Of a stretch of 26,292 bases of DNA, positions 15,116 to 22,731 are shown piece after piece; the first letter of the stretch is position 1; every line of letters starts with the position of its first letter. Origin of the DNA: Accumulibacter sp. Its GTDB lineage: Bacteria; Pseudomonadota; Gammaproteobacteria; Burkholderiales; Rhodocyclaceae. Under the pieces are notes generated by a model. The model was given only the letters and a program-made list of their open reading frames with translations, was not told where the DNA came from and did not search any database. The stretch is from assembly GCA_003538495.1 (NCBI GenBank), contig DPSD01000380.1, positions 478 to 26,769 on the forward strand, read 5' to 3'. Position numbers and translations under genes: made by a program.

Positions 15116-16093
15116 TCACTTCTCTCCGGCACCTCGGAGCACGAGACCATCTGCCTGGCTTTCGTGTGCGACGTCAGCCTCTTCGGCTGAAGAGGGCGCC
15201 GGCGGCAACTCCAGATAGCGGAAGAACGCCTCCTCCAGGGTCAGGGCCGCGCGAATCTCGAGAAGCGTATGCTGCGCCGCGCGGAGAGCATCGAGCGCTT
15301 GCCACAGCTGATCGCGGCGAACCTCGGCACGCCATCGCCCGTTGGTTTCGGGAACGAATCCCGGTACCGGTCCACTCCCGGCCGACCTCACGGTCACCGT
15401 CTGCTCAGCATGTAGCAATTCGCCGGGTGCTTGCACGGTAACCACTTCACCGTTCCGGATCACCCCGAAGCGGTCGGCAATCCGCTCGACATCGTGCAGG
15501 ACATGCGACGAAAAAAACAGGGTGCCACCCTGCCGGCTGTACTCGGCGAGGATGTCGACGACATCCTTGCGGCCTGCGGGATCGAGGCCGGAGAGCGGCT
15601 CATCCAGAATCAACAGCCGCGGCTTGATCGCCAGTGCATGCGCCAGTGCGGTCCGCTGCAACATGCCCTTGGAGAAACCCCGCAAGCGGTTGTCGGCGAC
15701 CGTGGCGAGATCAAAGCGATCCAGCCAGTGCATGCAGTGTTGCCGCTCGTCGCTCAGACAGAGTCCGTGCAGACGCAAGCCCATCAACAGGACTTCATAA
15801 GGGCTCAGGAAATCCTGCAGACTGGGGTTCTCGGGAACAAAGCCCAGCCCTCGGCGCGCCTCCGGCTCGCGCACATCGCGCCCGAAAAGGCTGGCACTAC
15901 CGGCGGTTGGCCGCAGGACGCCCACCAGGATCTTGATCAGCGTGCTCTTGCCAGCTCCATTGGGGCCAATGAAACCAAATGTTTCACCCGGCGCGATGGT
16001 CAACGAGATCCCCCTCAGCGCCTCGCGGGAGGACTTTCGCCATGCTGCAGCATAGGTCTTGCGGATCCCATCGACGCCAATGGCGTGATTCAT
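15116..16093 (-). CDS. ABC transporter ATPase (PilH-like position)
   Basis: A 325-aa nucleotide-binding subunit. It has Walker A 'GPNGAGKST' (43-51), a divergent signature 'RGFSKGMLQR', Walker B 'LLILDEPLSGLDP' and the H-loop 'FSSHVLHDVE'. A C-terminal extension of about 100 aa follows, as in ABC-2 (CcmA/NatA-like) ATPases. The start is ATG 16093, whose bases overlap the TGA of the preceding gene (ATGA); the open frame running on to 16408 lies inside that gene. The partner permease is two genes upstream at 16943-17746. Together with the small pilin upstream this order recalls pilG-pilH-pilI of Myxococcus, an ABC system needed for type IV pili, but homology at that level is inferred from arrangement only. 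Confidence 0.88.
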   Translation of the reverse strand: MNHAIGVDGIRKTYAAAWRKSSREALRGISLTIAPGETFGFIGPNGAGKSTLIKILVGVLRPTAGSASLFGRDVREPEARRGLGFVPENPSLQDFLSPYEVLLMGLRLHGLCLSDERQHCMHWLDRFDLATVADNRLRGFSKGMLQRTALAHALAIKPRLLILDEPLSGLDPAGRKDVVDILAEYSRQGGTLFFSSHVLHDVERIADRFGVIRNGEVVTVQAPGELLHAEQTVTVRSAGSGPVPGFVPETNGRWRAEVRRDQLWQALDALRAAQHTLLEIRAALTLEEAFFRYLELPPAPSSAEEADVAHESQADGLVLRGAGEK

Positions 16094-16941
16094 GAACCCC
16101 TCCCCGAGCCATCTGCGCCCTGTTGAACGACCTGCGCCTTGCCCTTGCTGTCGATCGCGTACGGAATCAAAAAAGGATCCAACGGGATAGCGGGCAGAAT
16201 CGACCTGTCCACCAGTTGCTGCAGGCTGCTTGGCGGTTGCCCGACCAGTTGCCGATAACTGTCGATCGCGCGATCCAGCCGCAACAAGTTCTCCAGCCGC
16301 TCGGCGCGTTTTTCGAGGAATCGGGCAAAAGCCTTGTGCCTGGTGTCCCTGGCCATCGCCCGATGCAGGCGGATCGAGAATTCGATGTCCTCCCCCTTGC
16401 TGGCCCATAGCGCCGCTATCTGCTGCAACTGGATCTGCTCCATCTCGTCCCGGCTATGGCGAGCGGCAATCAGCAGCCACTTGGCGCCCTCTACCGGGTT
16501 GTTCAGGAAATGGAGTTCGTTGAAGGCGTAGTAGAACGGCGGACCGGTATCGAAAGGCCGGGCTTCGGTGGCCTGCCGCAGGATGTACTGGGCCGCAGCC
16601 ACCTCGCCGGCCCACGGCAGAATGGCTGCGGCAATGTAATAGTTGTCTTCCTGCGCCGGGTTGAGCCAGGCGGCGTCCGACTGGACGATCCCAAGAATGC
16701 GGTAGTTCCCGGCACTCATCGCTTCCGTGGACACCACCAGGGCGCGAAACGCATCCAGATTGGCCGCTAGAAAGCGGTCGCCGGCAGCCATCAGCACCTG
16801 CACGAAGCGTGGCAACGCCACCTCCATTTCAGGCGACACGGGCGGACGCGGACGCGCGTACAGCGCCGGAACCACCGCCGTGTAGGCTGACAGGCCGACT
16901 AGCGCCAGCAGCAACCCGAAAGGCGCCCGAAACCCGCTCAT
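16090..16941 (-). CDS. Membrane-anchored protein of the pilin/ABC unit (PilG-like position)
   Basis: A 283-aa protein starting at ATG 16941, one base after the permease stop; a further upstream ATG at 16971 would overlap the permease. One N-terminal hydrophobic helix (about residues 7-25) anchors it, followed by a helical, probably periplasmic domain. That domain has repeated Ala/Leu-rich helices, 'YYIAAAILPWAGEVAAAQYILRQA' and 'YYAFNELHFLNNPVEGAKWLLIAA', suggestive of TPR-like helical pairs. The C-terminal part, 'LDPFLIPYAIDSKGKAQVV', resembles the end of many type II/IV pseudopilin-associated proteins. No catalytic motif is visible. It sits between the permease and ATPase genes with 1-3 base junctions, so it is almost surely part of that transporter. 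Function is unknown. Confidence 0.75.
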   Translation of the reverse strand: MSGFRAPFGLLLALVGLSAYTAVVPALYARPRPPVSPEMEVALPRFVQVLMAAGDRFLAANLDAFRALVVSTEAMSAGNYRILGIVQSDAAWLNPAQEDNYYIAAAILPWAGEVAAAQYILRQATEARPFDTGPPFYYAFNELHFLNNPVEGAKWLLIAARHSRDEMEQIQLQQIAALWASKGEDIEFSIRLHRAMARDTRHKAFARFLEKRAERLENLLRLDRAIDSYRQLVGQPPSSLQQLVDRSILPAIPLDPFLIPYAIDSKGKAQVVQQGADGSGRGS

Positions 16942-16942
16942 C

Positions 16943-17746
16943 TCAGGAAAACTCGCGCCGCGCGAAAGCATGGATCGCCAGTCCGATCATCAGGATTGCG
17001 TAAGCGACGGCCATCAATCCCGCCAGTCCGATGGTCGGTGTATCCGGGGCCAGACCGTACATCGGCCAGGCACGCCAATCGAGCCGGGAGAGATCGGGCA
17101 ACACCCACCGGATGACCTCGAGCAAGGGACCGTAGCGCGCGGCCAGATCGACCTGGCCCTCCGCGCCCTTTGACACGAAGTCGAAAACGGCACCGAGCGA
17201 GCGGCCGCCGATGGCAAAAACGGCACCGAGCGCCAGCGGCAGCATCGTCACCGTCGATAGCGTCGCAATCCAAAGCGTGAAGGCAGCGACCACGGCGACA
17301 TCGAGCCACACCCCGAATACCGCGACCCAGAAAGGGAGGCCCAACTCGACGCGGAACTGCTGCTCGTAATGGAGCCCGGACATCATCACAGCGATCCACA
17401 GCAACATCCCCAGAATCGTCGCAGCCACGGCGACCAGGCCAAGGACGCCAAGATAGCGCCCGATCAGATAGGCCGAGCGGCTGGTTGGATAGCTCAAGGT
17501 CAGCACCACCGAACGCTGCTCGATCTCGCGGCCTACCAGGTCCTGAACCAGCGTGATCGCGAACAGGACCAGGCTGACTCGCAGACCCGAGAGCCCGACA
17601 TCGAGCGCCACGGTCAAAGGCTGGCGGGGGGAAAACGATGCCGACAGGTACGCCACCCCGACCAGCGCGACGCCGAGCAAAAGCACGGCGAAAAAAACTC
17701 GATTACGAAAACCGGAGCGCCACGAAGACAGGAAGAACTGCAGCAT
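16943..17746 (-). CDS. ABC-2 type permease (PilI-like position)
   Basis: A 267-aa membrane protein with about six hydrophobic segments (near residues 17-36, 56-70, 100-125, 140-165, 170-190 and 240-260). The layout, including 'VGREIEQRSVVLTLSYPTSRSAYLIGRYLG' after helix 2, is typical of ABC-2 permeases, where the Glu-x-x-x-x-Thr/Ser-Tyr-Pro coupling helix contacts the ATPase. A 'tgggg' stretch precedes ATG 17746. It lies 69 bases downstream of the secreted-protein gene, with an intrinsic terminator in between, so it may be expressed at lower level than the pilin pair. Its substrate is not readable; in PilGHI-like systems the role is in pilus assembly or export. Confidence 0.85.
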   Translation of the reverse strand: MLQFFLSSWRSGFRNRVFFAVLLLGVALVGVAYLSASFSPRQPLTVALDVGLSGLRVSLVLFAITLVQDLVGREIEQRSVVLTLSYPTSRSAYLIGRYLGVLGLVAVAATILGMLLWIAVMMSGLHYEQQFRVELGLPFWVAVFGVWLDVAVVAAFTLWIATLSTVTMLPLALGAVFAIGGRSLGAVFDFVSKGAEGQVDLAARYGPLLEVIRWVLPDLSRLDWRAWPMYGLAPDTPTIGLAGLMAVAYAILMIGLAIHAFARREFS

Positions 17747-17756
17747 TCATTGCCCC

Positions 17757-17792
17757 AGAAAAGGAAAGGCGCGCCAGCAGCACGCCTTTCCT
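17757..17792 (-). terminator. Intrinsic terminator between pilin pair and ABC genes
   Basis: On the minus strand a 10-bp perfect stem (aggaaaggcg/cgcctttcct, 17783-17792 and 17762-17771 on the plus numbering) with an 11-base loop is followed by TTTTCT. It sits just before the permease ATG. It would partly stop transcription from the pilin promoter and favour pilin over transporter. Confidence 0.75.
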
Positions 17793-17815
17793 GAACCTGA
17801 CGAAGGGATCGTTGA

Positions 17816-18199
17816 TCAGCTGGTCGCTGCCGCCGTGTTCGCAACGCCTCGGGCCGTCACCGACTCGGCCGCGGTGCAGCCACCCGGAACGGCGCATGCT
17901 GCCGTTATCGCCACCGACCCGCCGTTGGTGTTGCCACCGAAGCTGTTCTTGCCCTTGACCGAGTTGGAACCGACGGCGTACCACGCGCCTGAGGTACCAT
18001 CGGTTCCAGCAACGTTCGTATTGGCCGAACACTTGGGTGCAATCGGCGTCAGCATGAAGTGGGTGCCCGCCGTGCCACTCGCTGGCACGACTCCCGGCCC
18101 GGCAGCACCACCAGCACAAATAACCGTGTCTGCCGCAAAGGCGCCAACGGACGCAAACAAACCCGCAACCAGGGTTGAAGCAACAAGAATCTTTTTCAT
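17816..18199 (-). CDS. Secreted four-cysteine protein, candidate PilA-C partner
   Basis: A 127-aa protein with a Sec signal peptide: 'MKK', a hydrophobic core at residues 4-20, and likely cleavage after Ala-Phe-Ala (residue 22). The mature part is Gly/Ala/Thr/Ser-rich, low in charge, with Cys28, Cys57, Cys102 and Cys108, enough for two disulfides. It is beta-prone and resembles the globular C-terminal half of a longer type IV pilin rather than a pseudopilin. A GGAGG site (18204-18208) lies 4 bases before the ATG. It starts 41 bases after the 60-aa pilin, just as PilA-C follows PilA-N in Geobacter. The proposal that the two form one pilin heterodimer rests on size, order and secretion, not on close sequence identity. 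Confidence 0.8.
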   Translation of the reverse strand: MKKILVASTLVAGLFASVGAFAADTVICAGGAAGPGVVPASGTAGTHFMLTPIAPKCSANTNVAGTDGTSGAWYAVGSNSVKGKNSFGGNTNGGSVAITAACAVPGGCTAAESVTARGVANTAAATS

Positions 18200-18240
18200 A
18201 CGACCTCCATTAAACCGTAGATGAATTACTGCTGCGATCG

Positions 18241-18423
18241 TTACTGCGACGAGGCGACAACAGCCGCGGTCAGGACATTTCTTGCGTCCGACTGCGCAGC
18301 CTTGTCCTCACCTTTGCGGGTGTAATCGGAGAACTGCGGGATCGCGATGGCGGCCAGGATACCGATGATTGCCACAACGATCATCAGCTCGATCAAGGTA
18401 AACCCTTTTTGCAGCTTCTTCAT
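18241..18423 (-). CDS. Short type IV pilin, PilA-N type
   Basis: A 60-aa prepilin. 'MKKLQKG' is the leader, with cleavage by PilD expected after Gly7. The mature 53 residues begin Phe-Thr-Leu-Ile-Glu (Glu5 present) and run through '[17 protein letters not shown]', the canonical alpha1 of type IVa pilins and very close to Geobacter PilA-N. It ends after about one more short helix, with no globular domain. ATG 18423 is chosen because it gives the correct leader and has GGAAGGAG (18431-18438) 7 bases upstream; a longer frame from 18456 has neither. Mature aromatic residues are only Phe1, Phe24 and Tyr27. A partner protein lies directly downstream and a sigma-54-like promoter upstream. Confidence 0.93.
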   Translation of the reverse strand: MKKLQKGFTLIELMIVVAIIGILAAIAIPQFSDYTRKGEDKAAQSDARNVLTAAVVASSQ

Positions 18424-18474
18424 GGTTTGACTCCTTCCAGTGAGTACAACGGACAATCCGTTGCTTTAACGGGT

Positions 18475-18491
18475 ATCAATTTCCGTGCCAG
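18475..18491 (-). promoter_or_regulatory. Sigma-54 type promoter of the short pilin
   Basis: The minus strand reads CTGGCACGGAAATTGAT, from 18491 to 18475. The -24 element CTGGCACG is perfect and spacing to the -12 element TTGAT is the standard four bases; only the -12 C is replaced by A. Transcription would begin near 18464, giving a 41-base leader containing the GGAAGGAG ribosome site. Sigma-54 control of pilA through PilR is known in Pseudomonas and Geobacter. Confidence 0.75.
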
Positions 18492-18564
18492 GAGCTGAAA
18501 GCCCGCAATAGCGTGACTTTCCGCACGCGGCACGGGGTGGATGCAGTCCATTAACGTCACCCGC

Positions 18565-18581
18565 CTGACAAAAATTGTCAG
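18565..18581. promoter_or_regulatory. Inverted repeat, candidate enhancer site for a PilR/NtrC-type activator
   Basis: The sequence ctgacaa-aaa-ttgtcag is a 7-bp perfect inverted repeat around three bases, centred about 109 bases upstream of the predicted pilin start of transcription. This is the usual distance for sigma-54 activator sites, and TTGTCAG resembles the TGTC core reported for PilR. The activator itself is not in the window. Confidence 0.5.
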
Positions 18582-18643
18582 TACCTGCCACTTCGCCGGC
18601 GAGCCAGGCGACCCGCAGCGCCCCCTCGCGACACACCGCCCCA

Positions 18644-21600
18644 TCAACCCGCGGCGCTGCGGTCCGGCGCGCTGCGCGGCAAGATCAGGGTGAAGATCGT
18701 ACCCTCCCCGGGGGTGCTCTCGACCTGGATGGTGCCGCCCAGAACCGCGTTCACCAGGTTGTAGACGATGTACAGCCCCAGGCCGCTGCCGCCCTGGCCC
18801 AGGCGGGTCGTGAAGAAGGGTTCGAAGATGCGGTTGAGCGTCGCCTCGGGGATGCCGGCGCCGTTGTCGGCGTAGCGCAGGGCCACGTGATCGGAGCCGA
18901 CGGCGTGCGCCTCGATGTCGATGCGTCCGGCGTCGATGCCGGCAAAGCCATGCGCCAGTGAGTTGCCGACCAGGTTGGCGATGACCTGCTCCAGCGGCCC
19001 CGGGTAGCTGTCGAGTTCCAGTCCGGCGGGAATCGCCAGTTCGATCCGGTGCCCGGTGTGTTTGAAACCGGGGCGCAAGGTAACCAGCATTTCCTCGACG
19101 GTCTGCGACAGGTCGAACGAGCGGCGCCGGGCGCTGCTCTGGTCCACCGCGACCTGCTTGAAGTGACCGATCAGTTCGGCGGCGCGGGCGGTATTGCGTT
19201 CGAGCAGGTCGACCGCTTCGCGCCCGCGGCCGAGCAGGGAGTCGACCTGCGACCGGCGCAGGCTGCCCGATTCGACGGCGTCGGCAAACTCGCGAAACTG
19301 CTCGCCGAGCAGACTGGCGACCACCCGCGCGTTGCCCAGCGGGGTGTTCAGTTCGTGCGCCACGCCAGCGACCAGGTTGCCCAGCGCGGCGAGCTTTTCG
19401 GCCTGCAGCAGTTGCGCCATCGCCTGGCGCAATTCGTCGGTGCGTTCGGCGACCAGCTCTTCGAGGTGTTCGCGGTAGCGCTGCAGTTCCTCCTCGGCGC
19501 GCTTGCGTTCGGTGATGTCCGAGCCGACGCTGAACACTTCCACCACCTCGCCGCGCTCGTCGACGATCGCCCGGTTGGTCCACGAGACCCACACCCGTTC
19601 GCCGCCGCGGCGCATGTTCTCGTTGATCGAGTGCTCGAAGCGCCCGGGGCTTCTGCAGATATCGGTCATCAGAATCCGCAGGTCGCGGCCGCTGCTCTCG
19701 TAGGGCGGGACGATGGTGCCGACCACGTGCCGGCCCAGCAATTCGCCTTCGCCGTAGCCGAAGAACTGCAGGCCGAATTCGTTGACGAAGGTCACCCGGC
19801 CCTGGGGAGTCCAGCGCAGGATGATGCTGTTGGCGTTCTCGACGAGTTCACGGTACTTGAGTTCGCTCTCCAGCAGCGCCTGCTCCGAGCGCCGGCGTTC
19901 GGTGATGTCGTCGGCCAGAACGAGTTCTGCCCGGCGCCCCTGGTAGGAGATGGCGTGCGCGACGATCTCGACGTCGATGATCGTTCGGTCCTTTCTGAGG
20001 TGTTGCCAGACGCCGGCGCTATCGATCGCCTCATCGACGTCTTCCACGGCGACGATATCTTCGATGGGAATCGGCGTATCGTCGCCGACCCGCAGATCGA
20101 CGACCGTCATCTGCAGGAACTCCTCGCGGGCGTAACCGTACTTGCTGACGGCCGCGTCATTGACGGTGAGAAAGGCCAGCGTCTCCAGGTCGTACACCCA
20201 CATCGGATGCGGGTTGCTGTCGAAGAGCAGCCGGTAGCGGGCCTCGCTCTCACGCAGGGCCCGGTCTGCCTGTTCGCGATCGATCCGGGTCCGCAGCACG
20301 GTGATGCCGAAGCCGAGGTCGTCCACCAGCTCGCTCAACAAGGCAACTTCGTCGGTGTCGAAAGCGTCGAGTGCCGACGAGTAGATGCTCAGGGCTCCCA
20401 GGATCCCGTCGCCATGGCGCAGCGGCAGCGCGCACAGCGCGGCGTAGCCGCGCTCGGCAGCGTCCGCACGCCAGGGCGCGAAGCGCGGGTCGCTGGCGAT
20501 GTCCTGGATCACGCAGGGCAGGCCGCTGCGGATGGCGATGCCATTGGCGCCATGCCCGCGCTCGCTGTCGGCCCAGGTGGTGTTCAGATGATCGAGGTAG
20601 CCCGCTTCATGGCCAGCGTGCGCCACTGGCCGCACGCTCCTGGATTGATCGTGTTCTGCGTAACCGACCCAGGCCATGCGGTAAGCGCCGACCTCGACGA
20701 CGATGCCGCAAACGGTGGTCAGCAGGTCGATCTCGTCGCTGGCACGAATCAGCGCCTGGTTGCACTCGCTGATCATCCGCAGCTGCCGGTTGGCGAGACG
20801 CAGCGCGTGCTCGGCGTGTTTGCGCTCGCTGATGTCGATGACGATGCCCAGGTAGTGGGTCACCTCGCCGTCCGCATTCCGCTCGACCGCGGTCCGGTCG
20901 TCTACCCAGCGGATGCTCCCGTCCCGGCTGACGATGCGATATTCCTGCTGAAAATGGTCGTCGCCGCTTTCGGTGTACCCGCGTACCTCGGCGCTGACGC
21001 GCTGCAGGTCATCGGGATGGATCAGCGCTGCGAAGTGAACCGACCCATTGAGCAGCTCGGCGGCGGAGTAGCCCAGCTGGCTGACGTTGTGCGAGGCGAA
21101 TACCGCCGGCCAGCCCTCCACCGCGCGCCAGCGAAAGAGCATCGCGGGGCTGTTCTCGACCACCAGGTTCGCCTGCTGCAGCTGCTCTTCAACGCGAACA
21201 CGCTCGGTGACGTCCAGCGCCACGCCCATCACCTGCACCGACCCCAGGCTGTCGTCGCCCCCGCCGTCGCCCCCCTGCACCGGATTGAAATAGGTCTCGA
21301 AGACGGCGTCCCGGATGCGCACGGTGAAATGCTGCGGCGCGCCGGCGATCGCCCGCCGCGCCGCCTCACAGACCTCGGGGTAGTGGCGGTAGAGGTCGAA
21401 AATCGACTGGCCAAGGGCTGAGCGGGGGAACGGACCGACGCCCGTCAGGCCCTTGCCCTCGCTCAGCGAGAAGACCCCGCGCGCGTCAAACTGGAAAATC
21501 ACCACCGGCGCGCTGCTGATCACCGAGCGGTAGCGCGCCTCGCTGCTCAGCTGCGCCCGCTCGCGTTGGCGGATGGCCAGCGACATGCGATCGAGGCCTT

Positions 21601-22702
21601 CAGCCAGGCTGTCGAATTCCCGGATGCTTGACGTGGGCCAGCGCTGGTCGTAATCGCCGTCGGCGAGCGCGCGGGCCCGTGCGGTGTAGCGATCGAGGCG
21701 TCTGGCGAAGGCACGCGCCAGGATCAGCGTGCTGCTGGTCGCCAACAGCAGGGCGACCAGGACGCCGATCGCCAGCGCCCACAAGGTAGCCAGCAAGGGT
21801 TTGAGCACGTTGCCGCGCGGCTGCGCGACCAGCACCATCCAGCCCAGCTGCGGGACGCTGACCAGGGTTCCGATGAATTCCTTCCCATCCCAAGCGAAGG
21901 CCTGGGTGGTGAACCGCCCCTGCAAACCCTGATCGACGATCGACAACGGGCTGAGGTTGAGTTCGGGAAGACCTGAACTGCCTCGGGAATGCGCGATCAC
22001 CTGCCCGCGGCGGTCCAGGATCATGGTCGACAGGCCGGCTTCGCCCGGCAGGCGCGCGAGGAACTCCGAAAGCTGGTCGATCGAGACTTCGCCGAGCAGG
22101 GCCTCGCCGTCAAGCGGAATCGCCAGGCTGACGGCAATTCGAGCGCTGACCGAAGACAGGAAGACCTCGGACCACACCGGCTCCTGGCGCGCGCGCGCTT
22201 CGCGCAGGACAGCCGAACCGGAAAGATCGATCTTCCGCAGTTCGTCGCGCAGACCGCGCCGCCCATCGGGCAGCCCGACGGCGACCACCGCGTCGCGGGA
22301 ATCGACGACGTAGATCGCCGCGAACACGTCGCCCGCGCCGGCGTGCGAATCCAGCGCTCGCGCCCAGAATGACCACGGTTGCTGATCTCGCTGGCGCAGG
22401 TGCTCGGCAATGGCCAACAGCTCGCGGCCGGCCCCGAGCAGGTGCACCTCGACCTGACCGGAAATGGCGTGCGCCAGCGCCTGATGACGGCTTTCGATGT
22501 CGGCCAGCGCCTGCGGCAGGCGCGCCCACAGCACCAGCGCCGCAACCAGCAGCAGGGGCAGCACGCCCGCCAGGACAAATCGCACCGCCAGCCACAACCA
22601 CAGCGGTCGAGCGGCAGCCCTGGCGGGCGCCGGCGATGGCCCGGGGCGGGCGTCAGTGGTCACGCCGCACGCGTCATTTTCCACGCTCCATCTTGCACGC
22701 AT
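18644..22702 (-). CDS. Membrane multi-PAS/GAF sensor histidine kinase
   Basis: A 1352-aa kinase. A first helix (34-60) and a second around residues 305-330 enclose a periplasmic Cache-like sensor. HAMP follows ('RARALADGDYDQRW'). Then come PAS domains (about 390-510, 520-640, 850-970 and 975-1100), with a GAF domain between the second and third (about 655-835). A coiled coil leads to the phosphoacceptor box 'AGVAHELNTPLGN' with His1116, then the HATPase domain with N-box 'NLVGNSLAHGF', G1 'DNGAGIP' and G2 'GGSGLGLYIV'. No receiver or HPt domain is present, and no response regulator gene is in the window, so it is an orphan here. It ends about 220 bases before the short pilin gene, same strand, where pilS/pilR sit in Geobacter, but its H-box is not of the PilS/NtrB type. 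Confidence 0.92.
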   Translation of the reverse strand: MRARWSVENDACGVTTDARPGPSPAPARAAARPLWLWLAVRFVLAGVLPLLLVAALVLWARLPQALADIESRHQALAHAISGQVEVHLLGAGRELLAIAEHLRQRDQQPWSFWARALDSHAGAGDVFAAIYVVDSRDAVVAVGLPDGRRGLRDELRKIDLSGSAVLREARARQEPVWSEVFLSSVSARIAVSLAIPLDGEALLGEVSIDQLSEFLARLPGEAGLSTMILDRRGQVIAHSRGSSGLPELNLSPLSIVDQGLQGRFTTQAFAWDGKEFIGTLVSVPQLGWMVLVAQPRGNVLKPLLATLWALAIGVLVALLLATSSTLILARAFARRLDRYTARARALADGDYDQRWPTSSIREFDSLAEGLDRMSLAIRQRERAQLSSEARYRSVISSAPVVIFQFDARGVFSLSEGKGLTGVGPFPRSALGQSIFDLYRHYPEVCEAARRAIAGAPQHFTVRIRDAVFETYFNPVQGGDGGGDDSLGSVQVMGVALDVTERVRVEEQLQQANLVVENSPAMLFRWRAVEGWPAVFASHNVSQLGYSAAELLNGSVHFAALIHPDDLQRVSAEVRGYTESGDDHFQQEYRIVSRDGSIRWVDDRTAVERNADGEVTHYLGIVIDISERKHAEHALRLANRQLRMISECNQALIRASDEIDLLTTVCGIVVEVGAYRMAWVGYAEHDQSRSVRPVAHAGHEAGYLDHLNTTWADSERGHGANGIAIRSGLPCVIQDIASDPRFAPWRADAAERGYAALCALPLRHGDGILGALSIYSSALDAFDTDEVALLSELVDDLGFGITVLRTRIDREQADRALRESEARYRLLFDSNPHPMWVYDLETLAFLTVNDAAVSKYGYAREEFLQMTVVDLRVGDDTPIPIEDIVAVEDVDEAIDSAGVWQHLRKDRTIIDVEIVAHAISYQGRRAELVLADDITERRRSEQALLESELKYRELVENANSIILRWTPQGRVTFVNEFGLQFFGYGEGELLGRHVVGTIVPPYESSGRDLRILMTDICRSPGRFEHSINENMRRGGERVWVSWTNRAIVDERGEVVEVFSVGSDITERKRAEEELQRYREHLEELVAERTDELRQAMAQLLQAEKLAALGNLVAGVAHELNTPLGNARVVASLLGEQFREFADAVESGSLRRSQVDSLLGRGREAVDLLERNTARAAELIGHFKQVAVDQSSARRRSFDLSQTVEEMLVTLRPGFKHTGHRIELAIPAGLELDSYPGPLEQVIANLVGNSLAHGFAGIDAGRIDIEAHAVGSDHVALRYADNGAGIPEATLNRIFEPFFTTRLGQGGSGLGLYIVYNLVNAVLGGTIQVESTPGEGTIFTLILPRSAPDRSAAG

Positions 22703-22731
22703 CTCTCGTACACCGGCGTCCGCCTGCCGGC

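Noticed and set aside
16094..16408. N-terminal extension of the ABC ATPase
   Set aside because: It lies entirely inside the anchored-protein gene in another frame. The ATG at 16093 gives a normal ATPase start and an ATGA overlap.
18241..18423. Electrically conductive e-pilin
   Set aside because: The mature pilin has only three aromatic residues (Phe1, Phe24, Tyr27) and none in the C-terminal part, unlike the six in the mature Geobacter sulfurreducens pilin. Length alone does not support conductivity.
19049..21421. 790-codon open frame on the + strand
   Set aside because: It is exactly antisense to the PAS/GAF kinase, whose protein shows clear domains. The antisense product has no motif and arises from GC-rich codon bias.
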